Shown: positions 38,926-48,231 of the stretch, one piece after another
Layout: every line of letters begins with the position of its first letter
Position numbering within the stretch: the stretch's first letter is position 1
Assembly (NCBI GenBank): GCA_951802425.1
Contig: OX637802.1
Coordinates: 1,860,001-1,924,000, forward strand
Source: Clavaria fumosa
Taxonomy: Eukaryota > Basidiomycota > Agaricomycetes > Agaricales > Clavariaceae
Direction: 5' to 3'
DNA: 64,000 bases
The notes under the pieces: generated by a model
What the model saw: the letters and a program-made list of their open reading frames with translations, nothing else
Told to the model about the DNA's origin: nothing
Databases searched by the model: none
Made by a program: the position numbers and the translations under genes

Positions 38926-39242
38926 TTGTGTCATGAACCCTTATGTTTCTGCTGCAATTGTATATGAATGGCAATGTTTAGGATTATGCTTGTATTTTCC
39001 CTGTAACTACATATCAAATAGTCTGTGTTTATAAAAAATCCTGAGCCAAATGCTTGAGGAGAGTGTAAAATATCTTTGGGTCAGTGAAATCACGCATTTT
39101 TGCTTATGTAAGCGTCACACGCCCTGAGTGGGATTGCATGTCCCATGAGTCACATGTCACATATCACATGCCTCATGTTGAACTTGAACATGATGTGTCA
39201 CTCTCAACTCTCTTTTCCTCCCTTCCCCCAAGCGATGATGGC

Positions 39243-39540
39243 GACAATAACAGCAGCGGCAATGGTGGCGCCAGCAGTGGCAGCAACAGCGGCGGCGGTG
39301 GTGGCAGCAATACCAGGTGCGCCCTCTCCTGTCTTTTTTCATTTTTTCATACTATTTACAGTGCAACGGACAATGGCAGACAACAACAGATGGCGACGAC
39401 GGCCACGGCACCCTCACCCTCACCCCTCTCTTTCACCCCTCCCTCTTTCTTCTCCCTCTCTCCCTCTCTTTCAGCGACAGCGGCGACGCAGCAATGGCGA
39501 TGGCAACAGCAGCGGTGGTGGCACCCTTACCCTCCCCCCC
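39243..39540. repeat. AGC/GGC-rich array and first copy of a duplicated unit
   Basis: GGCGGC/CAGCAG-type trinucleotide-like DNA followed by a unit reading GTGCGCCCTCTCCTGTC, T-rich stretch, TATTTACAG and CAATGGCAGACAACAACAG. A diverged second copy occurs at about 40,031-40,135, with the CT-rich array between them. Confidence 0.6.
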
Positions 39541-39990
39541 CCTCTCCCCCCCCCACTTTCTCCTCCCTCTCCCTCTCCCTCTCCCTCTCCCTCTCCCTCT
39601 CCCTCTCCCTCTCCCTCTCCCTCTCCCTCTCCCTCTCCCTCTCCCTCTCCCTCTCCCTCTCCCTCTCCCTCTCCCTCTCCCTCTCCCTCTCCCTCTCCCT
39701 CTCCCTCTCCCTCTCCCTCTCCCTCTCCCTCTCCCTCTCCCTCTCCCTCTCCCTCTCCCTCTCCCTCTCCCTCTCCCTCTCCCTCTCCCTCTCCCTCTCC
39801 CCTCTCCCCTCTCTCCTCTCTCCTCTCTCTCTCCCTCTCCCTCTCCCTCTCCCTCTCCCTCTCCCTCTCCCCTCTCCCCTCTCTCCTCTCTCCTCTCTCT
39901 CTCCCTCTCCCTCTCCCTCTCCCTCTCCCTCTCTCCTCTCCCCTCTCTCCTCTCTCCTCTCTCCTCCCTCCTCTCTCCTCTCTCTTCTCC
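39541..39990. repeat. (CTCCCT)n hexanucleotide array
   Basis: A near-perfect CTCCCT array runs from about 39,560 to 39,805 (about 40 units), then less regular CT-rich repeats to about 39,990. The period is divisible by three and the unit has no stop codon in any frame, so all six frames stay open and appear as spurious SP, LP, SL, GE, RE and GR dipeptide-repeat proteins. No coding function is supported. Confidence 0.9.
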
Positions 39991-40189
39991 CACCCCCCAG
40001 AGATGACAACGGTGGCAATGGGTGGGAACCACCAGGTGTGCCCTCCCCCCATCTGTCTTTTCTTTTTCATTTCATCTTCAATTTACTATTTACAGGGCAA
40101 TGGATGACGGTGGACAACGACAGACAGCAACAACACGGTGGGTCTCCCTCTCCCTCTTTTTCCTCTCCCTCTCCTTCCCTCTCCCTCTC

Positions 40190-40560
40190 CAGCAGCAGCA
40201 ATGATGGTGGCGACTGGGCAATGATGATGATGGCGGCAGCGGTGGCGATGGGGCAATGACGATGGCAGTGGCAGTGGTGGTGATGGGGCAATGATGATGA
40301 CGGCAGCAGCAGCAATGGCAGCAGCGGTGATGATGGGGCCACGACAACAATGGCAGCAGCAGCAATGGCGGCGGCGGTGGTGATGGGGCAACAATGACGA
40401 TGGCAGTGGTGGCAGCAGTGGCAGCAGCAACAGCAAAGGTGGCAGTGGTGGCGGCAGCAACAGCAAAGGTGGCAGCAGCAGCGGTGGTGGCAGCAGTGGC
40501 AGTGGAAGCAGTGGTGACAGCAATGGCGGCGGCAGTGGCAGTAGTAGCAAAGCTGTAGTG
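40190..40560. repeat. (GGCAGC/GGTGGC)-type array
   Basis: Degenerate trinucleotide-based repeat of GGC, AGC, GGT and GAT units. Several frames are open only because of the repeat unit. Confidence 0.75.
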
Positions 40561-40875
40561 ACTTTGCTGATGTAGGTAGTAGTTCTAAATGCATTCATTT
40601 TGGTTTTTATTTTGCTCTCAGTCAAGGGACTGTCAAGGGGCAGCCAAGAGACAGTCAAGAGCAGGATTCTCAATCCAAGAAAGCACAATTGACTCAAAGT
40701 CATGAAAAAGTTAGGACAATCAAGAAAGGATAAGTATAGTCAGGAAAAAATTAAGGAGAGTCAAGAAAATGGATCGCCTTTATTCAAGACAAGGTTTCTT
40801 GACTCAAACATGCCTTGATTCTTCTTGACTGTGTAGTCAAGACAAGCCAAGAAGATTTCATGTTTTCCTGATGCA

Positions 40876-42072
40876 CCAAAATACGAATCACTCACAGAAA
40901 CCATACATGACCCTTCACCATCCAAATACCTCTCACAAGACAAACTCCAATACAGCGTATTGCCCAACTAACCAAGGCGACTCCCGAACCACAGCTCAAT
41001 CTGCTCATCGAACCCCCATGGAAAGATTCCCTGGACAAGCACCCAAGAATCCCCACCATATTACTGCCAACCAAAGTCGAGACAAGAAAACAATACATAG
41101 AAGAACAAATCTTCTGTCTCCCCAACACCATTCAAAACCAACCCAACACCCTTTTCATAGGAATGGACAGATCAAGGAAAAGAGTCAACTGCACACACCT
41201 AAATGACCTGGACCTGGGCCCAGACCCAAATCCCTGACAACAAGATGCACTACCACTAAGAAGACGCATAAAGGGACCAAAATGAACAGGTGCCGGCATT
41301 TATGCCAGACACGGCACAAACTTTGTATTCCAATGCGCTTACAGTGTAGGCACCTGCACAAATGCATACGATGGCGAATCACTAGCCATTACAATTGGCA
41401 TGCATCTCGCAATGAAATATTGCAGAGAACAACCAGAGATCAAAAAGATAGTTTTCCTTTCAGACAGCTCATCTGCTCTAAAGAACATCACAGATGTCAA
41501 ACCACACCCTTCGCAAACACGATCCCTCCTCTTCACAAAACTCGCACGACAGTTCTTATCTGAAGACAACCACAGCATCATGCTACAATGGGTACCCACA
41601 CACAAAGGCATAGAAATCAACAAAAAAGCTGACCAATTTGTGAAACAAGGACAAAAAAACAAGGTGGCTTTTTCACTGACTCTCTCACATACCATGCAGA
41701 GAAGCAATCCCAGATCGTCACCCGAAAATGGAAAGAACCAATCAAAAACTGTCCCTTCACAGGTGCATTTGGAGAGGCTAATGCCCTCAACCCACCCTCT
41801 ACCAAACCTGGGCGGGTCTTCACCCAACTCGAGAAAGAGCCCGAGGTTTTCGGATGCCTCATGCAAGTACAAACAATGCATGGTTACAACCCACTGTACT
41901 ATGCCCGAATGAACATCCTGCACAAGCCCAAATGCTCATGCGGAGACACCCTACCCATGGCCACGCGATTCCGAGACCACATATTTCACAACTGCAGAAC
42001 ATATGACACACACCGCCACATATTAACAGAAGTACACCGAGACCACTCGCTGCACGTACTACTCAGCAGCAC
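40876..42072 (+). pseudogene. LINE (non-LTR retrotransposon) 3' remnant: RNase H and CCHC tail
   Basis: Plus-strand remnant of the end of a LINE ORF2. RNase H features appear in pieces: TGAGIYARHGTNF near 41,285, the acidic YDGESLA segment near 41,365, and FLSDSSSALKNI with HPSQTRSLL at 41,460-41,520, then QWVPTHKGIEINKKAD. A terminal zinc-finger-like tail has CSCGDT..HIFHNCRTYDTHRH near 41,930-42,010. Several stops and frame changes show decay. Reverse transcriptase and 5' parts are absent. The 3' end joins a gypsy fragment at about 42,073 and the 5' end abuts the candidate DNA transposon. Confidence 0.75.
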
Positions 42073-42851
42073 GAAGGCCAGAGCACCAGCACCACTGTGC
42101 CTTCTTGACTCCTTGTGGACTCTTTGAGCCAGCCGTTATGTGGTTTGGGCTGCAGAATGCACCGGCAACCTTCCAGCACTTCATGAACCATGTGTTGAGG
42201 GAGGAGATTGCAGGAGGACATGTCCGGGCTTATGTGGATGATGTGATTGTGTTTGCAGAGGATCTGGCAACACACTGGTACTGGATGGATCGGGTCTTGT
42301 GGAAGTTCAGAGAGAATGGGCTGTGCCTCAGACTCAGCAAGTGCAAGTTTGAGAAGGATGAGATCCTTTTCCTTGGGATGAAGATCTCCCACAACTGTCT
42401 GGAGCATGACCCTGCTAAAGGGGCAGCGATCCAAGATTGGCCACATCCTAGGAACGTGAAGGATGTCCAGAAGTTCAATGGGATGTTGCGTCAGCACATC
42501 CCAAACCTTTCTGCTTGGGCAAAGCCACTCTTCCAGTTGACAGGGAAAGTTCCATGGAAATGGGAGGAGGAGGAGGAAGCGGCCTTCCTAGACCTTCGCC
42601 TGGCACTCGTATCGGCCCCGGTCCTGGCTCTGCCTCAGGACAAAGGGAGATGGAAGGTAGAGACAGATGCAAGTAACCTGGCGACTGGTGGAGTGCTCCC
42701 ACAGCAGCAGATGGATGGAACCTGGAGAGTCGTGGACTACATCTTCAAGGCCCTCACTGCAGCTGAGAAGAACTACGATGTGTACAACAAGAAGTTCTTG
42801 GCTGCGATTCAGGCACTTCACAAGTGGTGAGCATACCTCATTGGAGCAGAG
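42073..42851 (+). pseudogene. Element D reverse transcriptase and RNase H fragment
   Basis: Starts within RT (LFEPAVMWFGLQNAPATF), has the catalytic YVDDVIVFAED, thumb region and the RNase H start VETDASNLATGG. The frame stops at TGA 42,828-42,830 where the related element C has an Arg codon (ALREWRAYLIG), so a CGA-to-TGA change is likely. The sequence ends at the CAGAG target site of element C. Confidence 0.85.
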
Positions 42852-43142
42852 TATCAGACTGGGTCTCACACAACTTAAGTGTAAGGTCATGATGACAATA
42901 CTAAGATAAGGGGAAAAGAGTACAAAAAAGGAAAAGCGAAAGTACTTATAGCGAATGCTTCGGCACTTGCCGGCATTCCCACGCTCGGACCCTCGGATCA
43001 CGTGATGCGCCCAGGTCCCAGGTCATGTGATCTTACATGATTACATAATCCGACCCAGCCACAGGTCATGTGACCTTCCAACAACCCTCCCCAGTTTCTC
43101 CACAACTGCACTTTGGGATGGCTTACATAAGCGATCCTAACA
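42852..43142 (-). repeat. Element C 3' LTR
   Basis: On the minus strand begins TGTTAGGATCGC and ends CCCAGTCTGATA. Contains CTATAAGTAC (TATA-like) and, about 35 nt later, ATCTTAGTATT, which is complementary to the sequence adjoining the 5' LTR. Preceded by the polypurine tract AAGAGGGGGGTGA. Confidence 0.92.
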
Positions 43143-43153
43143 TCACCCCCCTC

Positions 43154-46100
43154 TTAAGGCTGGGCATCCCGACCAGCTAGCTTGGCCTTGTCGGGGTGAG
43201 CAAGGAAGAAGTCCCAGAGAAGCAGTGCCACATTGGTGAGGTTCCGTCGTGGCTCCCAAGTGTTCTCCTCTACAGGGTATCCCAACCACTTCACCAGGTA
43301 TCTCACTCCACGCCCCACCTTCTTAACATCAAGGATCGCCTCCACATCATACTCCAGGTGGTCATCATCAATCGTAGGGGGTGGAGGGGGAGGCAGGTTC
43401 TGAGAAGGGAAGGAAGGGGGATGGTAAGGTGTCAACAGCAACTCATTGAAGACCCGATGGATGTGCCAGGCCCGAGGGAGCTTGAGCCGATACCCTGCTG
43501 GCCCCACCTTCTCCTCAATGGCGAAGGGCCCTGCTCGTTTATGGTCAAGCTTCTTTGAGGGCCGGTCCATTTTCAGGTTCCGGGTGTCTAACCAGACCAG
43601 GTCTCCTGTAGAGTACTCACGGCTTGGATGCTTCCCAACATCATAGCTCCTCTTCATTGCAGCTGCTGCTTTCTCCATCGCTTCCTTGGCTGCTCTTCGG
43701 GACTCTGTGAGCTTAGCCATCCACTCATCTGCAGCAGGGTTTACCTCCGAGGGTGGGCGGAGCCCCCCATTCCATGGGTGCCGGCCATAGTCAAGGAAGA
43801 AAGGCGTCTGTCCTGTTGCGGAGTGCTCACGATTGTTAAGAGCAAACTCAGCAGTCGACAACCACTTGGCCCAATCATCCTGGAGGTGGTCCACATAGGC
43901 CTGGAGATAGATCTCCATCTCCTGGTTTGCCCGTTCTGTCTGTCCATCAGTCTGTGGATGGAAGGCAGTACTTGGATTTGCCTTTACCCGGATCATGGAG
44001 TAGAACTCCTTCATGAAGCAGGACACAAACTGGGACCCCCAGTCACTCACAACCTTGTGAGGGACTCCATGGTCATGAAACACTCGATCCCGGAGGAGAC
44101 GTGCTGCTCCAAGTCCCGTGAGGTCAAGCCCAATCACTTCGAGCAGTGTCTGTTTTGTGAACTTGTTGACAATGACAAGGATGGCATTATGTCCACGGGA
44201 GAGGGGGAGGGGACCGACTATGTCCCACGAGATCACCGACCAGGGACCATCGGGAACCGAATGGGGGTGCAGTGGGGCAGCATGCTTGGTACGGTCAGGC
44301 TTCATCCGCTGGCATGTCTCACACCCCTGGGCATACCGATCTGCATCTTTCACCATGTCTGGCCACCAATAACCCTTCACTAGTGCTGCTCTCAACTTCC
44401 GGGGCCCAGGGTGTCCAGCAGCAGGGAGGTCATGCTCAAACTCAAGGACAGCCTCACGAGCTCCTAGGGGGACCCAAGTGACTATCCCCTTTCGCCAGAG
44501 TCCAGCACGATCTCGCATCCACTCATCATCAAGCTCCTCCAGCTTCTGTACGTGTACCACGCTATTTTTCTGGAGCAGTGTCTCCATTTCCGATGTGAAT
44601 GACACACGGACTTCCGTTTCCAGGAAAACCTGCACTGGTGCATCCTCCTCCACCATCTCTCCATAGTCCGGTCTCCGGGAGAGTGCATCTGCCTTTGTAT
44701 TCGACTTGCCAGTGCGATACTTTATCTCAAAGTCAAAGCACTGGAGCTCCCCAACCCAACGGACCTGTCTTGGTTTCAACTTCTGGGGCTTCCGGAAGTA
44801 TTGGAGGTTCGCATGGTCCATCCAGATCTCAATTGTCTCATCTGCTCCAATGAGGTACGCCCGCCACTCACGAAGTGCCCGAATCACAGCCAAGAACTCC
44901 TTGTTGTACACGTCGTAGTTCTTCTCAGCTGCAGTGAGGGCCTTGGAGATATAGTCAACAACTCTCCATGTTCCATCTGTCTGCTGCTGCGAGAGCACTC
45001 CACCAGTTGCCAGGTTACTTGCATCCGTCTCTACCTTCCATCTCCCTTTGTCCTGAGGCAGAGCCAAGACTGGGGCTGATACGAGTGCCTGACGGAGATC
45101 TCGGAAGGCTGCTTCCTCCTCCTCCTCCCATTTCCAAGGAACATTCCCAGTCAGCCAGAAGAGTGGCTTGGCCCTGGCAGAAAGATTCGGGATGTGCCGG
45201 CGGAGGTAGTTCAACATCCCATTGAACCTCTGGACATCCTTCACATTCCTAGGACGTGGCCAATCTCGGACTGCCACACCCTTTGCTGGGTCATGCTCTA
45301 GCCGGTTGTGAGAGATCTTCATCCCCAGGAAGATGATCTCACTCTTCTCAAACTCGCATTTACTGAGTTTGAGACACAACCCATTCTCTCCAAACTTCCT
45401 CAAGACCCGATCCATCCAATACCGGTGTGTTGCCAAATCCTCTGCAAACACAATCACATCATCCACATAAGCCCGGACATGTCCTCCTGCAATCTCCTCC
45501 CTCAACACATGATTCATGAAGCGCTGGAAGGTGGCAGGTGCATTCTGCAGTCCAAACCACATGACAGCTGGTTCGAAGAGTCCACGGGGTGTCAGGAAGG
45601 CACAGCGGTGCTGGTGCTCGGGCCAGACCTGCATAGATGGGAAACCCGCCTTCGCATCAATCTTAGAGTAGATCGACGCTCCTTTAAGCACATCCACTGT
45701 GTCTCGGATGCGGGGGAGGGGGTACTTGTCCTTGATCAGGTGTGCATTCAGCCTCGAGTAGTCAATGATTGGCTGCAGCTTGTCCTTCTCATGTTTGAAG
45801 AAGAAGGGGCTGGCATACGGGGATTTCGAGGGGCGGATTCGTCCAGAAGCAAGTTGCTCATCCACCCAACAGTTCATCTCCACCATCTCCTGCCGTGTCA
45901 GTGAGTATAGCTTGGAGGAGAGGTGCTCTGGGTCCTTTTTGAACTCGATTTTAATATCGAAGTCCGGTCGGGAGCGGGGAAGCTCATCCCACTTCGCTTC
46001 ACTAAAAACCAAAGGGTAGCGGCTGGGCCAATCGGGGGTAGGGCCAGAGTTGGGAAAACGGGTGTCCGGAATACTTGCGGATGCAAGGGTACTCGTTTTC

Positions 46101-46576
46101 GGGGGTGCAGGGGCTTGAGGGGATGGGGAACACTGTGGGGGGCAGCGGGTAAGGCTCAGCTCTGCCTTCTTCCAGTCAATGTCAGGGTTGTGTCGCTTGA
46201 GCCAGTCATGCCCAAGGATGACCTTGTGGGATTGGATCTTTTCCAGCAGGAAATGGACCTGTTCACGATGGTCGCCCACCTTCACCAGCAGCTCAATTCC
46301 AAACCGGATTTTACCCTCTCTGTTCTGTGACCCATCCACGTTGTACATTGTGATTGGGCTCAGCAAGGGAGATGGCTCCAGGCCCACTCTTTTCACCCAC
46401 TCTAAATCCATGAAACAGTTGGTGCATCCTGAGTCGACAAGGGCCTTCGTCATAGCCCACTTGCCAGTGCTGAGGGCCTCCAAGTGCACCTGGATGGCTA
46501 GCTCTCGTGGCACACGTTTCTCCACCTCTGGCTGCACCTTGGTTGGGTGCTCTGCCAGTCTCACTTCCTCTTTCAC
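43154..46576 (-). CDS. Element C pol polyprotein (PR-RT-RH-IN-chromodomain)
   Basis: A 1,140-codon open frame, probably the 3' part of a single gag-pol frame since it has no good ATG start and gag precedes it in the same frame. Domains in order: aspartic protease ALVDSGCTNCFMD (about residue 65), RT with LFEPAVMWFGLQNAPATFQR and YVDDVIVFAED (about 340-375), RNase H VETDASNLATGG, integrase zinc region (HPGPRK..CETCQRMK), integrase core with D in SWDIVGP, D in VSDWGSQF and E in QTERANQE, GPY-like region, and a C-terminal chromodomain (VRYLVKWLGYPVEENTWEP). The Arg normally following the second catalytic Asp (element B has SDRGTQF) is Trp here, a CGG-to-TGG type change that may harm activity. 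Confidence 0.9.
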   Translation of the reverse strand: MKEEVRLAEHPTKVQPEVEKRVPRELAIQVHLEALSTGKWAMTKALVDSGCTNCFMDLEWVKRVGLEPSPLLSPITMYNVDGSQNREGKIRFGIELLVKVGDHREQVHFLLEKIQSHKVILGHDWLKRHNPDIDWKKAELSLTRCPPQCSPSPQAPAPPKTSTLASASIPDTRFPNSGPTPDWPSRYPLVFSEAKWDELPRSRPDFDIKIEFKKDPEHLSSKLYSLTRQEMVEMNCWVDEQLASGRIRPSKSPYASPFFFKHEKDKLQPIIDYSRLNAHLIKDKYPLPRIRDTVDVLKGASIYSKIDAKAGFPSMQVWPEHQHRCAFLTPRGLFEPAVMWFGLQNAPATFQRFMNHVLREEIAGGHVRAYVDDVIVFAEDLATHRYWMDRVLRKFGENGLCLKLSKCEFEKSEIIFLGMKISHNRLEHDPAKGVAVRDWPRPRNVKDVQRFNGMLNYLRRHIPNLSARAKPLFWLTGNVPWKWEEEEEAAFRDLRQALVSAPVLALPQDKGRWKVETDASNLATGGVLSQQQTDGTWRVVDYISKALTAAEKNYDVYNKEFLAVIRALREWRAYLIGADETIEIWMDHANLQYFRKPQKLKPRQVRWVGELQCFDFEIKYRTGKSNTKADALSRRPDYGEMVEEDAPVQVFLETEVRVSFTSEMETLLQKNSVVHVQKLEELDDEWMRDRAGLWRKGIVTWVPLGAREAVLEFEHDLPAAGHPGPRKLRAALVKGYWWPDMVKDADRYAQGCETCQRMKPDRTKHAAPLHPHSVPDGPWSVISWDIVGPLPLSRGHNAILVIVNKFTKQTLLEVIGLDLTGLGAARLLRDRVFHDHGVPHKVVSDWGSQFVSCFMKEFYSMIRVKANPSTAFHPQTDGQTERANQEMEIYLQAYVDHLQDDWAKWLSTAEFALNNREHSATGQTPFFLDYGRHPWNGGLRPPSEVNPAADEWMAKLTESRRAAKEAMEKAAAAMKRSYDVGKHPSREYSTGDLVWLDTRNLKMDRPSKKLDHKRAGPFAIEEKVGPAGYRLKLPRAWHIHRVFNELLLTPYHPPSFPSQNLPPPPPPTIDDDHLEYDVEAILDVKKVGRGVRYLVKWLGYPVEENTWEPRRNLTNVALLLWDFFLAHPDKAKLAGRDAQP

Positions 46577-46968
46577 CTCAGCCCCAATTCAGGTATGTCT
46601 CTGCTGCAAGATAGTATACTTCGGTATACTTGCTGCGGGCACAGGGACAGAATGGGGGCTGGAACGACTCTTCTCCCCAGGAAGAATCCTCCTTTCTCTC
46701 TCAAGTGGCTCCAGTTTTGCTTGGAGCAACACAATCTCTCTCTGGTAATCCTCCATTGTTCGGGGTGTACCTGGCACTCCACAGGTTCGGGCTCTTGGGA
46801 CCTGCGGATGCATGTCAGGCAGGGGGCAGAAACGGACAGCATGCCCAATCTGGTGGCATCAGAAACAATGTCTCTCATCAGCAGGGGCACATCCCTGGCC
46901 CATGGCCACATTCAGAGGGCAGGAGAGGGTTGCGGCAGGTCGCGAAAAGGTCGCGGTGGGTTGCACGG
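46577..46968 (-). pseudogene. Element C gag C-terminal part with zinc knuckle
   Basis: Continues the pol frame upstream. Near 46,850 it reads CF(stop)CHQIGHAVRFC, a CX2CX4HX4C nucleocapsid knuckle interrupted by TGA at the third position, and a second TGA lies near 46,590 just before the protease part. Both fit CGA-to-TGA changes. The fragment ends at 46,968 where element A is inserted. Confidence 0.8.
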
Positions 46969-47884
46969 TGTAATGATAACATATGGTTTGAACGTGGAAA
47001 CACAAGAAATCCCGACTATCCGACGATTGTGGTGAACACCAGCTTCGCACCCGATAATCCTTAGTACCGTCCGGTGCTATCCGATGAAACCCGATGCCGA
47101 CCCGATAAATTCAAATATCGGACTATCCGGATTCGATCATCTCGCGATGTTTGTTCCTCACTGGACACGCGCACTGCCTGCCCGCTCGTATTTCATCAGT
47201 ACAACACAGTCAGCACCCGGGATCATGATGATTTCATATTTCCCCTTTATTTCATATATCTTTGCTGTATATTTCAAATTACACTCCTTCCAATTTGTAG
47301 TCGTTCATGCGTTCCAAACCCTTTGCTGTACTATGCCCATTGTCCTTATTACCCCTATGCTGTATCTCTATGTCTTCCTTCATTCATACGAGCGGTCCGG
47401 AAATACCCCCTTTTATCGGGTACTGCATTTCTCCGAACTACTCAATTCCCTTGTGATATAACTCCTCCATGCAACCTTTCACGCGATATGGCGCTGTTCC
47501 AAATGTTTTCCGGACATTTCCGTACATTCCAATTTGCTGTACTTACAGAACTGTACTTAAGCGCACTTCAGACTTTTCTTAAATCTAGCTTTCTGGACCC
47601 CCTCTCTCTCTTAGAGACCTCCCCTAAGTTCACCTGTCGTCGCAACCTTCGATCCGCTGGCCTCCGTCGTTGCCGGCCCTTCGTCTTATCGCACCACTTT
47701 TATTGGATTTTATTGGACACATAGCAGAATATCCCGGACATCGTATATTTCTGTTTCTCACACATTTTGAACTCATACTCCACATCCTCAAAGGTGTTTG
47801 GTGAATCTTTAACGCTTTACAGGAACCCCTGAAGAACTTGACTGTAATCAAGCAGTTGCAGCAAGAACCGTATTACCCATTACA
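46969..47884 (+). repeat. Element A 5' LTR
   Basis: 916 bp, TG...CA termini. It contains a 216-codon open frame (47,074-47,724) that recurs in the 3' LTR and is not considered a gene. A possible primer-binding site TGGAGCCCACC begins 4 nt after the LTR end. Confidence 0.93.
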
Positions 47885-48231
47885 ATTCTGGAGCCCACCG
47901 CAAGGCGTTCAACAAGACGTCGTCACTACCACCTTCAAGGATCCCTAGAGGCTCTTACGCTTCTCTACCCCGACGGTCCGAACGATTAAGAGCTCGGAAC
48001 CCGCATCCGGAATCGGATACATCACACATCGAACCCTTCGGAGAGGTTATCGAAACTTCTCACCTTCTTCCATCGAACATCCCTAGCATCTCATCTATCG
48101 TTTATTTTCATACCAGCTTCGGCACTCCCGTTATTTCTCTACCGCAGCTGCTCGAAGATCCTGCTTCACCGCTCACACCACTTCCCCTAGAACCCGATCT
48201 TTTACAGTTACCTCCACTCATCGAACCCCAA

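Larger units (their letters stand above)
37826..40875. mobile_element. Candidate 3-kb terminal-inverted-repeat DNA transposon without transposase
   Basis: The left end CATCAGCAAAACGTGA and the inverse of the right end (CATCAGGAAAACATGA) match at 14 of 16 positions, and similarity continues weakly inward. Both ends are packed with copies of TCTTGAC/GTCAAGA in either orientation: about ten within the first 220 bp and about ten within the last 260 bp, a layout resembling transposase-binding subterminal repeats. The interior has no transposase, only AT-rich filler, a fold-back, and the low-complexity arrays at 39.2-40.56 kb. No target-site duplication was recognised: the right flank is a LINE remnant and the left flank is the MED12 promoter. 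Family unassigned. Confidence 0.5.

Noticed and set aside
39084..40259. Long open frames giving Ser-Leu, Ser-Pro, Leu-Pro, Gly-Glu, Arg-Glu and Gly-Arg repeats
   Set aside because: They are open only because the CTCCCT unit lacks stops in every frame; no homology or start context supports a protein.
37826..40875. Target-site duplication for the 3-kb element
   Set aside because: Neither 2-, 5-, 8- nor 9-bp direct repeats were found at the two borders; none is claimed.
44118..45904. Plus-strand frames of 80-250 codons within the pol of element C
   Set aside because: They are antisense shadows of the RT and integrase codons, with no independent motif.
47074..47724. 216-codon frame present in both LTRs of element A (also 55,996-56,646)
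   Set aside because: It recurs because the LTRs are near-identical; it has no domain and lies in sequence expected to be regulatory.
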